A stretch of DNA of 64,000 nt. It comes from Paralithodes platypus (Eukaryota > Arthropoda > Malacostraca > Decapoda > Lithodidae). The notes under the pieces were generated by a model. It worked only from the letters and a program-made list of their open reading frames with translations, ran no database searches and was not told the DNA's origin. The translations under genes and the position numbers were made by a program. The first letter of the stretch is position 1. Each line of letters opens with the position of its first letter. Positions 54,419-64,000 of this stretch are shown piece by piece. The stretch covers positions 23,995,810 to 24,059,809 of the forward strand of contig CM064512.1 in the NCBI GenBank assembly GCA_032716605.1, given 5' to 3'.

Positions 54419-56219
54419 TGTTACGACCGGGACTGTGAATAAAACAAGGGCACTTAAAGATTGGACTAGTAATAGGGCACTATGCAACAACTGTACGCTA
54501 GATCCAAACCCTTGAACTTATATGCCGGCGAACAAAACACCTATACCCTTCCGAGTTAATCTGTGATAACGGAGTATCCTTAACTGGGCATAAATGTACT
54601 CCACTTCAGGCTAACCCACACTGGTATAGCCTGATAACACACAGGATGCAAGTTACGTTAAAATGCATAAACAAGAATCTAGGGAAAGATCAATTAAATC
54701 ACTGCAAGATTTAATTCAATAAAAACATGCTTTAATACAGTTACTCTAACCAACAATAAACCCTTCACTCCTATCTGAAAGCAAGTGAAGTATAGTCCTA
54801 CAGCATAAGATCTGGAAACTTCTGAAGAATGTCTGATGCTCATAAGATGCTCGTATCTTAGATTATATAAATGCAGGAGGCAGGACACCACACGTGTAAA
54901 TGGAATACACAAAAAGATAGAACATATAATGGTAACTGACACGAGAATACTATAAATGCGCAACGGTAGTAATGCTCGACAGAAAAAAGAAGTGCTTCCT
55001 TATCAACGAAACAGTCTACTATGGTTGTGCAACTCAACAACAACCTAGACTAATAAATGCTTGTGAATAATAATGCATACATATCAAAGAGCTTATATTA
55101 AATACTAATAAGTGTCTACTCAATTAATAATGTCTAGCTGGGATATTCTAGGTAAGGAACTGGGGTTGAGCAAGACAGGCTCGTAGCCTAGCGATGTCCT
55201 TAAGGCTGTATCCTTTAAGTTACGTTCATTGACTAGGGTGCTCTCTTGATAGATCCAGATCACAAGTATCTGGTTCTATCCTGGCGATCCTCCAAAGACA
55301 AGCAAAGAGACAGCAAAGTGAGGAACTGGCACAGGCAAAAAGCCCTCAGTCAACACAAAGCTGCTCTCAAAAAAGGACACAACCAAAAAGACAGCACAGG
55401 CTACCACAGGACCAGTCGAAGTCGTGTAGGTATAAGCGAACCATACACACATCGATGACAACGACTACAGTTACCTTATCCCAGTATAGCATTAAATAAA
55501 AGAGCAGAGACACTAAATCAATAATGGAGACACACAGAGTTCATAACCTATACCAACTAAGAACCCACAAAAACCTATTCTAAGTACATGTAAATATCTC
55601 AGAGGACGGCGCATGTAATACAATGGGCCGGCTATGGAAACCGTATGCAGAACCCAAGGGGATAAGTAATTGAATAAAGGAGAGAAGCAATGGAAAAGGA
55701 AGAAGTTCAGAGAGAGAGACAGTTTCTAAAGGGGGTGATCGGGGGAGAGTAACCAAGGGATGTTAGATACATGCACGCCAAGCCTGTCCTGAGGTGTGTA
55801 GCTCCTCGGGACCCACAGGATCTCACAAAGGCATGGTGGTCGGCCAATCACAGGCCGAGACGTCACGAGGCAGCAGGTGTCACGTGACACAGCCAGCTAA
55901 TCAAGGGGCGTGAGAAAGCACGCACGGGCGGGAAAAACTCCTCCAGGAGGGAGGAGGGAAGCAACACTCACTACCCCCACGCTGCACGCTCGCTCTCTCT
56001 CTCAACTTTACACTACAATGCATCTTATACTCTACTCATGATATAATATGCCTCCCGTTGTCACAGATGAAAATAAAGACCACCACTAGACTGTCTGTAA
56101 CAATGCAAGTACTATGAAAGAAAGAACAACATTCTCTGATAACTGTAGCCCATTTCACTGCCCTGGCGAGCGCTAGCGGCTACCGAGAGGCGATTCTGCC
56201 AACGCTGGTAGGCGTCACA
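54419..56219 (-). repeat. 5' LTR of element 3
   Basis: 1801 bp; on + it begins TGTTACGACCGGG and ends GGCGTCACA. The primer-binding site on its left reads TGGCGACC on - (about 54408-54416). Nearly identical to 43196-44985. Confidence 0.92.
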
Positions 56220-58147
56220 GGGTAGCCTCATCAGCGATTTCATGCACAAAGTTAAACACTCCCACCATTCGCCCGTGAGCGAAACTCTTAAAGTCTATGG
56301 TGTGCTCGTGATCGAGTCCCAAAGATTCTAATGTGCTATAATAGAAAGTCGAATATTTATTCGTGAATTCAGATCTAAGATTGTATTGGGTGCTTCCATT
56401 AATAGTTACTCTGGTCTTTGATAAGCTGCCATTAGTTAGATATAGGGGGTTCTTGACATAATTACCATTCATGGAATTCATATCAAGAATTATCATAAAT
56501 AATTGTTCTGGTATTACTTGAGACCACGGCAGATCCGCGGAAAGACTCGTCTGATTTTAACCTAAAACATAGCTCTTATAAGGCGTTCGAGTATATGTAT
56601 ACTCTAGGAGTCTAGGGTCTTACTCATCAAGGAGTTGTTTAAACTCTCTAACGCACTCATGTAAGGGAATACACGATCCACCCATAATTTGGCAGAATTA
56701 ATAACGTATCTACATTTTTTGTTGGGTTGGTCAGTTCCAATCACCCACTTAGGGCTATTCATTTCTAATCTAATACGCAATGATACCCCATCGAAAATAT
56801 ACTGATCGATTGTAGTAATGTCTAAGAAAAGAGGACCCGTCACAGATACTCCATGACTTTTCGATAACGTAAAACGTGCAACTTCGTCCGTGTTGCCATT
56901 TTAGAAATATGCTTCAGTATAGGTACCTGGTATACCAGTACCCTTCATTTCATCATGATAATAAGCGGTACTTCCCAGGGAATCCATTTTCTGTGGTGAA
57001 ATGGAGGTAGCCATTTTAACCCGTTGAGCCCCGGCTAGTTATAATATTTTGTTCACCCCAGTCCCAAGCCATTTTCACTTATTTTTTTTGTTTGCTAAAA
57101 TGGAAGACAAGGATGAGAAATGAAAAAAAAACAAAAAAAAATCACCTCTGACATTTTTTTTTGGGGGGGGGCCGGTGGGGGGTTAGGGGGGGGGAGCTTC
57201 AAAAAAATTTGTTGAGCCAAAATGGAAGAGAATGGTGAGAAATGAACACACAAATAAAAAAAAACTCATTTCGGTCATTTGGGGGGCGGGGGGGGGGGGT
57301 TTCAATAGTTCGTCTCCCCCGCATGACCACCCGCCCGGGAGCACTAGGGTAAAATCTGAGTATGGCATTGTACGGCATACATCCTAAGGAGTATCTCACA
57401 TAAATCTCAAGCCTCTAGCTCCCATACGACCGGAGTAATGAAGGTTCAAAGTGGCGGTAAACTAGGGGTGTAAACTATCCCCACTAAGCCCACCACCACC
57501 AGCCGCGCGGCTGTCTCGGCCCGCTCACACCTACTGGCCCGGCTCCCCCACACACTACGGTACCGCCCCCTCCTATTCTCCCGCCATTTCCTACCTTACG
57601 AGCCACGTAAGTGTTTTTTATATGTCGGACGCACGTGATGCGTCGCTGGGAGTTGGTGATCAAAGACTGCCGACGCAACACGTGCGACGCTGGGTCTCAA
57701 CGGGTTAAGAAAAGACACGTATGAAAAGTACACATTAGCCTCTACCATTTGCTCATTTAGATAACAATTCGCCGTTCGAAACAGCGAATTGGAAATACCA
57801 TTGCATAGCGCGACATGATCATTTACGTCAAGGGCGGAAGTCGTATCCTCCTTAACCACGCCTATATCCAAGTCAATCGTTAATGTTGACAAATCTAGAA
57901 ATTGACCGGTCACTCCAGGAATTCGAAATTCTATGTAATTGTCGGATATGGTGTTATTATACTCTACATTTACTGGGAGAATATCAAGTTTAGTACAACC
58001 AGCAATAGCGCTTTCCACTATCCTTGGTCTGCTGGATAGAGGGAATGACGAGCTTACGCTAGCATTATATTTCTTAAAAGGCACTTCACTCCCAGTATCC
58101 TGGATCGCGGGTGCTATTGCGGTCATCGCTGCTGGCAAACTAAACAC
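56220..58147 (-). pseudogene. F54H12.2-like capsid-type protein of the Polinton-like element
   Basis: Begins at ATG 58147 after a short leader. The N-terminal ~150 residues carry VESAIAGCTKLDI and IEFRIPGVTGQFLDLSTLTI, the pattern of the F54H12.2-like family common in animal Polinton-like elements. MITE 57020-57704 interrupts it. The middle part (FLDITTIDQYIFDGVSLRIR, AKLWVDRVFP) carries stops at 56901-56903 and 56557-56559 and a frame change near 56600. The last part before the LTR contains STLESLGLDHEHTIDFKSFA; the C-terminus lies beyond element 3 at 43195-43046. Likely a structural virion protein; the exact capsid role is inference. Confidence 0.78.
57020..57704. mobile_element. TTAA MITE inside the capsid gene
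   Basis: TTAA at 57016-57019 and 57705-57708. Termini are CCCGTTGAGCCCCGGCTAG and, reverse-complemented, CCCGTTGAGACCCAGCG. The subterminal paired palindromes (GACGCAnnACGTGnnGCGTC type) lie near 57630-57690, so it is the 1903 family in reverse orientation. Two G-rich AAATGGAAGA-containing segments (57095-57130 and 57218-57250) are tandemly repeated inside. The open frames inside are not genes. Confidence 0.82.
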
Positions 58148-58214
58148 AGCTACACATATATATAATTTTTATAACACTTATTCAAGCTTGATCTCTTTCG
58201 CTTTACTCTTCTTT

Positions 58215-58574
58215 TTACTCTAGTTGAAACTTTTTCTTTCTTTTCCCTCCACGTAGCACTTGCTCGCCCATTCTCTTTAATGCGTGAACGCCCCTTCTTT
58301 TTAGTGACGCTCTTACATTTTCCCCTTGCATTACATCCCCGAGAACTCTCCTCCCAAAATCTACTGCTTCTGGAGCTATGGTTTTCATTATGAAAGGCGC
58401 CACGCGTTTAGCTAGACCCCCGAGTAATGACAAAATACCACCCCCTCTCCTTCCACGAACTGCAGCAGGATAACAAATTCTAATATCTTCTAACCCTCCC
58501 CCCTTTAGCGCAAGACCGCTGTTAAATATTCTATCGAATTCCCTCGTAGTAGGGACTTGAAATGCGTACGTCAT
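58215..58574 (-). CDS. Basic pX/pVII-like core protein of the Polinton-like element
   Basis: 119 codons, uninterrupted. It has a Gly-rich hydrophobic centre (GRRGGGILSLLGGLAKRV), then FGRRVLGDVMQGENVRASLK and a basic C-terminus (GGKRKKK). This pattern is known for the gene next to F54H12.2-like proteins and is often compared with adenovirus core/minor capsid proteins (pX, pVI, pVII). It starts 68 bp before the capsid gene. It is the only gene of the cluster that looks intact, but it is short. Confidence 0.68.
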   Translation of the reverse strand: MTYAFQVPTTREFDRIFNSGLALKGGGLEDIRICYPAAVRGRRGGGILSLLGGLAKRVAPFIMKTIAPEAVDFGRRVLGDVMQGENVRASLKRRGVHALKRMGEQVLRGGKRKKKFQLE

Positions 58575-58621
58575 GGCTGAAGATTAGCTAATAACTGTAA
58601 AAGTTATCATCTTCGCTTTTT

Positions 58622-59471
58622 ATATTGGACGAATATGCATAATACACGTTACAGTGCCTTCCCCCGCAAATGTCAGCTTTTGACTAAGCTGATCTCTAAC
58701 TGTTAAACTAATGTCAATCACATTACGATTTAGTTTCTTATAAATCGTTTTATTAACTCCAGTACCCCCCGTCGACTCCATTGCAAAAACATCTAAAACA
58801 TTAACAAGCTGACCCCCGTACTATGTAGGGGTGATCACATCTGAATATATAATAACAAAGTCTACCCCGGCATCGGGTCTTGCCATTTTTGGAGCTAAAG
58901 AGTGGGAATCCTTGTCGGTGAGCGAGCAACGGAATTTTACCCCAGCGTCGAATCCTAATATTCTTCCCATATGTTTACTGAAGCCAAAGTCAATAGCAGA
59001 TAGTACAGCAGAGATGCCATTACCCCACGAATCCACTCGATCAATACCAACGGATACTTTTTTTGTCTTACGATCTCAAGATATAACTTTATTATGACGA
59101 AAGTGTTTATCAAAAACTGGTAAACACCTCTCCTTCAAATCCTGACATAACTCGGTATTTATTATATCACAAATATACTGTACATCCCCCGATTCCATGT
59201 TAGTTCTTGGTTTGTATGTAAAAAAATGGTTCCCGGTTATAATATACCCCTGAACTTGATAAAATATGTCGATAAATGCATCTTTGTCATTTTCTACTAT
59301 ACAAAAATAATTTTTGGGGTAGAAGAACTCCTGTAGAGAAATTTCATACTCCCTTTCAGGGTCAAGTTGTATAGGCGGAGAGACCATATTAGTAAAAGAA
59401 TCAGCTGTATTTGCACGATACACATCTAATGAGCCGATGCTCGATAAATATATATAATGTTCTTCCGCCAT
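58622..59471 (-). pseudogene. LPSN-type minor virion protein of the Polinton-like element
   Basis: The better start is the methionine at 59471 (MAEEHYIYLSSIGS). The N-terminus (NTADSFTNMVSPPIQL, YEISLQEFFYP) follows the family pattern 'LPSN ... sf...L...I.L...wevaL.Ei.yP' of proteins adjacent to F54H12.2. In-frame stops fall near 59076 and 58821. The C-terminus (NVIDISLTVRDQLSQKLTFA) ends with IMHIRPI at 58622, also family-typical. Probably structural; the penton or spike role is not established. Confidence 0.68.
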
Positions 59472-59627
59472 ATCTGTAGATGAACTAAAAATAATTCTAC
59501 GCGGTCGCAAATATAAACCCAAATAATATATATATTTTGTTTACAATAGTATTACTACCAAATTTCGCAACATACCATATTAGTAATGGAGGTCCACATA
59601 TCCAAATATTCATCACAAACGTCTTCT

Positions 59628-60345
59628 TCACTGACATCTCACTGGTATCCCTCTAGGTTTGTTGTTATATCCCCTACTCGCTTCTTCACCATCCTCATTT
59701 TTCATCACTTTATCTGATCCACATTCCCATTTCTTTGAAGATGAGATTAATATTATAACTTCAATATTCAAAGGCTTCAGTCGTAGTGCCAGCTCGTGCA
59801 GAATTGGGAGATAGTACTTGCTCCACATATCATCATCATGACCACCACATCCAACCCCAGCCAGGAATACAACCCGTTTAATCATAGGATTATCCATAAC
59901 CCAAACCCCGAGTCTGTTCCCACATTCTTGAAAGTTTGCAACTCGATTTTCAGTCGTGTCCCTTTTTAACCCGTCAGTGAAATGAATGTCATTGGAGTTA
60001 GTCATGTAGTATTGAGCTAGCTGATTCTCCTCCACAGGGGTGCCGATACCGAATTGAGTGATTAGCGCGACGAGTTTGGGATTTTCATTCTGGCTTTCAG
60101 AAGAGGGGCTGCGTATAATAACACCCCCGGGTGTTTTTCTATCATAACGCACCGCCCGCGCCAGACCAAATTGTCGGCGTCGTTCTTTGTAGATGTCAGC
60201 ATAAGGATATGCTAGAGATATCCCTAGCAATTCCAATAGAGTCACATCCAATAGCATTGACAGCGTACGCGATGCATGAATCTGACGACTTGAAATCCTC
60301 ATCCATTAATACCCCCTCTCTAAAAATAAGTGGATAGTTCGCCAT
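59628..60345 (-). pseudogene. Macrodomain (ADP-ribose-binding) protein of the Polinton-like element
   Basis: An ATG at 60345 opens a frame with the N-terminal block (IAYAVNAIGCDSIGIARDI) resembling the start of Poa1p/ADP-ribose-phosphatase-type macrodomains. A one-base frame change near 60210-60222 leads to the main frame (to 59628) with YPYADIYKERRRQFGLARAV, PKLVALITQFGIG and VVFLAGVGCGGHDDDMWSKY, the glycine-rich ligand loop. A basic C-terminal tail follows. Such domains bind or hydrolyse ADP-ribose linkages; in some viruses they counter host ADP-ribosylation. Here it sits between the LPSN-type gene and the RWDKDG gene on the same strand. The frame break makes this copy defective. The fold call is by eye. 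Confidence 0.65.
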
Positions 60346-60449
60346 CTCGCTCGTGTAGTAGAGATGTGGGAGTTATGATGTTCTTCGGCTTTCACCTTAT
60401 CATCTTATACCGCGCAATTCATCCATGCTCTGCCCTCCATATCGCATTA

Positions 60450-60682
60450 TCATGGCTGGCTCAGTTGATAGCGTGCCTGATTCCCATCTTGAAGGTCTCG
60501 CGTTCAATCCCCGCTCAGATTGAAAAGTTTTTCTGGGATATAGCCGGCGGTTACCATCTCCCCATGAGCAAGGGGGATGGGTAATGGTCTCTGGTAGACT
60601 AAAGAAAGCCAAGCGCTTGTGAATCCTCGAAGGAGGAGATACAGGCGCTATATAAGTAACCAGAAGATTATTATTATTATAC
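60450..60682 (+). mobile_element. tRNA-derived SINE with (ATT)n tail
   Basis: A-box-like TGGCTCAGTTGATAGCGTG (60457-60475), B-box-like GCGTTCAATCC (60500-60510), body ending AGGCGCTATATAAGTAACC and an (ATT)n tail to 60682. The 'GCGCTATATAA...ATTATT' end is common in marine-invertebrate SINEs. Opposite orientation to the Polinton-like genes. Not related to the 20060 family by eye. Confidence 0.8.
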
Positions 60683-60859
60683 ACGCTCTTTTAATAGAGC
60701 CTAGTTTCCTGTTTTGTTTTTCGCAGAATATTTCGACACTGCTATTTTTTTGTAATATGATACCCCGCACAACGTGACGCAATCATTCCAACCCCTCCAC
60801 ACCGGATGTAATCGATACCTTCCATCAACATGTTTTAACAAGTACTCGCCAAAACATGT

Positions 60860-61850
60860 TAATACCTGGTATAACATGATGCAATCATTATTAACCCCTT
60901 CCAAATTAGGTATACTGTAGTATATATTTTAATAAGAAATCCACACATTTCCCCCCCCCCCCACCAGCCTATCCTTTTTTTAATGTAGTATTGCTGTGTT
61001 AGGATTTCAGGGAGGCCACCGATCCCTGTGTTAAATAGAAAATTAACTAGATTTTCTTGCTTAAACTTTCCCTTTGTATTTAGCAAAGTTATAAGTATCT
61101 CAATAATATTTTCCCCCTTAAATGGAGCGGTTAAATTACCATCCTTATCCCAGCGTATCCCTGGTTTGGTGCTTAAAACATTAGTCAAGGCTTGTATTTG
61201 CAGTCTAAGGGCGGGGCTTGCGCGAGCATTAACCCTTGTCTAGCGGCGTGCGACTTATGTCGAGTTAAAGAAACTGGCAAAAAACGGGTGAAAAATGGGT
61301 GAAAATCGAGTGAAAATGGGTGGAACAGTAATGAACCATACGTCCGACATCTGTGGCCTCACGGCCCACACTAACTCCAGTTCCCCCACCGCACGGGAGG
61401 ATGACAGTGTGACCAATAGTTCGCGAAAAGTGAACAATGTAGCAAAATCCGGTAAACTTCCATCTTTGAGGTAACACTGTCAGGGCTCCACGAGTGCTAC
61501 GTAGCTGTATGTGGTGTCATTTTGTAGCGATTTCCGCCTAGTTTTCGGCACAATACAGTTCCTTTCATGCTGATGGTTGATATAGCAGTCAGAATGGCCT
61601 GAAAAGGCCCAAAACGGCCACAGACCACCCGCTAGATAATATTATCCAACGGTGGGTTTCTTAATGCGTTTTCACTAAAATCCTTATAATCGCTCCTATC
61701 AGACTCGTGTATACGAGATCTCTTTACTTTACGTTCAATTTTCTTTATACTTTGTACTTTACCTTCATTCTCTATCGAGGTGGGGGTTTCTATTTTATCA
61801 AAAATATATTTTGTTGCCAAGGTTCTAGGTATTAAACAGAATTCTTTCAT
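60860..61850 (-). pseudogene. Conserved Polinton-like protein (RWDKDG type), split by a MITE
   Basis: The N-terminal part (61850-61644) begins MKEFCLIPRTLATKYIFDKI with a basic middle (RKVKRSR). After MITE 61233-61640 the C-terminal part reads LQIQALTNVLSTKPGIRWDK, GENIIEILITLL and FLFNTGIGGLPEIL. This matches a recurrent protein next to F54H12.2 in animal Polinton-like elements, with the pattern 'gi.W...G.l......GsNIv.Lv......' as I recall it. Function unknown. The frame past about 60950 is probably not original. Confidence 0.6.
61233..61640. mobile_element. TTAA MITE, fourth family, inside the RWDKDG gene
   Basis: Left TTAA at 61229-61232 followed by CCCTTGTCTAGCGGCGTG. The right end reads, reverse-complemented, ...TATCTAGCGGGTGGTCTG with the last few bases decayed. 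Related to 62174-62653 by CTAGCGGC-type subterminal sequence and the GACTTATGTCGAGTTAAA motif. The right boundary is approximate. Confidence 0.6.
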
Positions 61851-61856
61851 ACTTAT

Positions 61857-62130
61857 TAACGCATCAAACCAGTAATCACACTTAATGCAAGACGGATTAA
61901 GGCGCTCAAAATAGCACCACCTCGTTTTGAAGCTAGAAGTTTTCTCTTTTTAAAAGTGGGTGTTTTATTAACGCTACTAATTGTATCTGATTTTTATATT
62001 TTCTTAATTGTTGTATGATCTTAGGGTCTGTGGTCAGTCTTTTTTTTTTTTAATTTGAGCAAATTTCTGCAATGCAGCTAATCTCCCCTTTTTTCAGTTC
62101 CTTTATTATTTTATTTCTTAATTTTAGCTA
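61857..62130 (-). pseudogene. Small basic/hydrophobic Polinton-like protein, frameshifted
   Basis: Three short frames in series on -: a Lys-rich start (KLRNKIIKELKKGE), a middle (TDPKIIQQLRKYKNQIQLV), and a C-terminus KRGGAILSALIRLALSVITG ending at 61857. The pattern 'basic helix, then RGG plus hydrophobic tail' is typical of a small gene in many Polintons. Too broken to be active. Confidence 0.5.
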
Positions 62131-62173
62131 GTACTGACAGGAGTTTTATTAAATCTTTATGCTTTATGATTAA

Positions 62174-62653
62174 CACCTTACGAGCGGCCTATGCGGTTTA
62201 TTTATATGTACCGCCCAGCGGGGTGTTTTTAGCCAAAATAGGGCTGTTTACGTGATCATTTTCATGCCTAAATAAGACCCAGAACGTAAAACAAGTACCT
62301 ATCCCTGAAAGGGCATAAACAGAGCTTTCGAATGACACCATAACGATCCTTTTATGATGGCTAGTTTTCTTGCAATAACCGTGCAACGCGAGTGCAAAAA
62401 GCATGAAATTCGGTACTTTCCCCATATAATTCAGTATGTAGCGAGTGAGAGAGGGAGGAGGGAGCTGAGATTCATGTCAGTAGGTTCGCCGCGGTGGTCT
62501 GGAGCAGTCATACGCTCGCTAGTCTCCTGCCACCACTTGTCTCTCTCTCTCAGCAACATTACGTGCTGAAATTGCCACTCGACCTATGTCGAGCGCCGCC
62601 ACATAGTCCAGCTTTATTTAACTCGACTTATGTGGTGAGCCGCTAATTAAGGG
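62174..62653. mobile_element. TTAA MITE between integrase and the small gene
   Basis: TTAA at 62170-62173 and 62654-62657. Left end CACCTTACGAGCGGCC; right end reverse-complemented CCCTTAATTAGCGGCTCACC with CACATAAGTCGAGTTAAA inside. No coding. Same family as 61233-61640. Confidence 0.68.
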
Positions 62654-62665
62654 TTAAAGGCTTCT

Positions 62666-63457
62666 TCATAGCTTAGTTAAGTCTTTTTGTGTCACCCATC
62701 TGTCAAAGGAAGTCGGATACCCTCTAAAATGAACTAAATATTTCTTCTTCCCCTTTTCAGTTCTAGTCTTTATTATGTCAATAGGATAATATTCAGGCAA
62801 AGTTGTTGGGATTAATTCCTCACGATAAATCTCACCCAAAATCTCCTCCCCCGCCAGATCCTCTAGAAAGTGTATTGGTATATTCTTATCATGATCAACC
62901 CGCGATATTTTAAAAATGTCCTCGGTATTTGATACTTTATAATTTTTACTAAATATAAACCGAGTTCTAGAGATGTTCTGAAAGCGTACTGTCTCACCAA
63001 ACTTCAGTTTGCGAATGAAAGGTCTCCCTAGAGTTTTCTTCTTAATATACATCGCTCTAAATTGGGCTATAATCTCGTCAGCCTTAGACAGCACCTGCGC
63101 AGGTGTCTTTCCCGCCAAACTTGCATGTATCATATTATTATACGCTCTAACAATATCAGGAAAGGCGTTGATATATTTTAACGTGTTATTCAGCGTTAGT
63201 TATTTATATACTTTCACCTTTAAAGTTCTAATTGCTCTCTCAGAAATCGCCGCTTTTATTTTCCTTGAATGGGTGGAATATCTCTGGATATGTTTAGATT
63301 TTAAGAAAGTTTTCATTACTTAATTTGTAAATTCACCCCCTAAATCTGTCATTAAACGAGTATATTTAACCGACACCTTACGGGAAAGCAATATTGTGCG
63401 CAACCCCTGCGTACTTTCTTGAGAAGATTTTGTGTTTAATGGATATACATATAGATA
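62666..63457 (-). pseudogene. Polinton-type DDE integrase with chromodomain
   Basis: The catalytic core piece after the LTR break reads YVYPLNTKSSQE, TDLGGEFTN (second Asp), then past an in-frame stop (63320-63322) IKAAISERAIRTLK (Glu), a second stop (63200-63202), and RAYNNMIHASLAGKTPAQVL. The C-terminal domain follows (RFIFSKNYKVSNTEDIFKIS), then a chromodomain (KKKYLVHFRGYPTSFDRWV) ending at 62666. The N-terminal part and first Asp are lost where the LTR at 63459 begins. Polinton integrases insert the element DNA; the chromodomain may guide targeting to chromatin. Confidence 0.85.
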
Positions 63458-63458
63458 A

Positions 63459-64000
63459 TGTTACGACTGGGGTTCAAATATATCAGGGCTCTTATTCATT
63501 GGACTAGTAATGGCATAAATGCTACAACGGAAAGCGCTAGATCCAACCTCTGATGTATATTCCCAGTGAACAAAGAACACAAATACTCTACAGAGTTCTA
63601 TATGCAATAATAGGCTATCAAACTCTCAATAAATGTGCGTCTACTCTAGGCTTAATGTTATGTGAAAACAGCCTATTACTACCTATAACCGAAGGTGCTT
63701 GGTTATGGTATGCAAAGTAAGGTGGTAAGAGAAGTTACAGCTTATGTTACTTTAATCAATAAATGTCAGGCACTCCTGCATGAAAGAAAGTGCACTAAAG
63801 TCCTTCAACACTAACAAGGAATCTTCTTTAAATGTTAGATGCTATAAAGATGCTCGTATCGGAAATGGAACCCAAAAAGGCAGGCAGCGGAACAATGCTC
63901 GTGCAGGCTATGCACACAAAAAGGCAGAATATATAATGCCGTCGGAGCCAAGAATATCCTAAACACTACAACAATAATAATAATCGCCACGCCAATGCAG
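63459..64000 (-). repeat. Gypsy-family LTR, partial, cut by the window end
   Basis: On + it begins TGTTACGACTGGGG, corresponding to the ...CGTAACA end of the same LTR family. ATTGGACTAGTAATGGCA, GCTAGATCCAA and later blocks align with 43196 onward but are clearly diverged. It truncates the Polinton integrase. Whether a full element follows is outside the window. Confidence 0.82.

Larger units (their letters stand above)
43196..56219 (-). mobile_element. Gypsy element 3, Gmr1-type, with nested insertions
   Basis: LTRs 43196-44985 and 54419-56219 run on the - strand (TGTGACGCC...CGTAACA). The primer-binding site TGGCGACC is at about 54408-54416 on -. Gag and protease resemble element 1; pol is deleted and rearranged. 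Inside are a 3.96-kb LINE (48473-52430), a short LINE derivative (53901-54226), a SINE (46857-47040) and a T41 run. The flanks are TGGT on the left and GGGT on the right, an imperfect 4-bp duplication. It inserted into the Polinton-like capsid gene. Confidence 0.9.
41933..63457 (-). mobile_element. Polinton/Maverick-like element, decayed, split by element 3
   Basis: Gene order on - from 63457: chromodomain integrase, small basic/hydrophobic protein, RWDKDG protein, macrodomain protein, LPSN-type protein, pX-like protein, F54H12.2-like capsid protein, adenain-like protease, small spliced gene. The capsid reading frame is interrupted at 56219/43196 by gypsy element 3 and continues beyond it, so both parts are one element. 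Terminal inverted repeats, protein-primed DNA polymerase and FtsK-type ATPase are not found. The integrase end is cut by another LTR at 63459. Three TTAA MITEs and a SINE also interrupt it. Known: such gene sets belong to Polinton/Maverick and related virus-like elements. Inferred: this copy is inactive. Confidence 0.8.

Noticed and set aside
57183..57681. Small ORFs on - inside the capsid gene region
   Set aside because: They lie wholly inside the TTAA MITE and have only low-complexity composition.
60760..60900. Tandem repeat with functional meaning (GCAATCATT...ACCCCT twice, ~98 bp apart)
   Set aside because: The two units are short and diverged and lie in decayed sequence. A small old duplication explains them.
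41933..63457. Endogenous nimavirus or other large DNA virus fragment
   Set aside because: The combination of chromodomain integrase, adenain-like protease and F54H12.2-type proteins fits Polinton-like elements, and no nimavirus-type gene was recognised.

Overview
This window is eukaryotic and almost entirely mobile DNA. I find no convincing host protein-coding gene. The mix of (TA)n, (GT)n and (GA)n microsatellites, CR1/jockey-type LINEs, long-LTR Ty3/gypsy elements, tRNA-derived SINEs, TTAA-targeting MITEs and a Polinton/Maverick-like element fits an arthropod. Several LINE C-termini have a form I recall from decapod crustaceans (crabs, shrimps). That placement is inference and was not tested by a search.

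Layout. 1-10215: a gag fragment, then a Ty3/gypsy element (element 1, + strand) with 1.8-2.1 kb LTRs. 10216-23930: mostly non-coding, with MITEs, two back-to-back foldback palindromes, a decayed LINE (14.66-17.67 kb), two tRNA-SINEs and a CR1 3' fragment. 23935-30439: a second, internally deleted gypsy copy (element 2) with a CCTT target-site duplication (TSD). 30.5-36.7 kb: a MITE with a tandem repeat, a 5'-truncated LINE end, a solo LTR with TSD TTAT and two LINE 3' fragments. 37.17-41.08 kb: a near full-length CR1-type LINE with an esterase ORF1. 41.93-63.46 kb: a decayed Polinton-like element on the - strand. Its capsid gene is cut in two by a 13-kb gypsy copy (element 3, 43196-56219), which itself carries a 3.96-kb LINE, a short LINE derivative and a SINE. 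63.46 kb to the end: the edge of another related LTR.

The gypsy elements have the order gag-PR-INT-RT-RNaseH, with integrase before reverse transcriptase. This is the Gmr1-type order and differs from ordinary Ty3/gypsy; their Gag has a SCAN-like segment. The Polinton-like element reads, in transcription order: DDE integrase with chromodomain, small basic/hydrophobic protein, an 'RWDKDG' protein, a macrodomain protein, an LPSN-type protein, a pX/pVII-like core protein, an F54H12.2-like capsid protein, an adenain-like protease and a small gene with an apparent intron. DNA polymerase and packaging ATPase are not in the window. Most of these genes carry stops, frameshifts or insertions.

The nesting gives a relative chronology: Polinton-like element, then gypsy element 3, then its LINE, LINE derivative and SINE. 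The strongest leads are the macrodomain gene in the Polinton-like cluster, the LINE with an N-terminal 2A peptide and PHD finger, its short derivative built from both LINE ends, the Gmr1-type gypsy family, and a TTAA MITE family with paired subterminal palindromes whose arms co-vary between copies.
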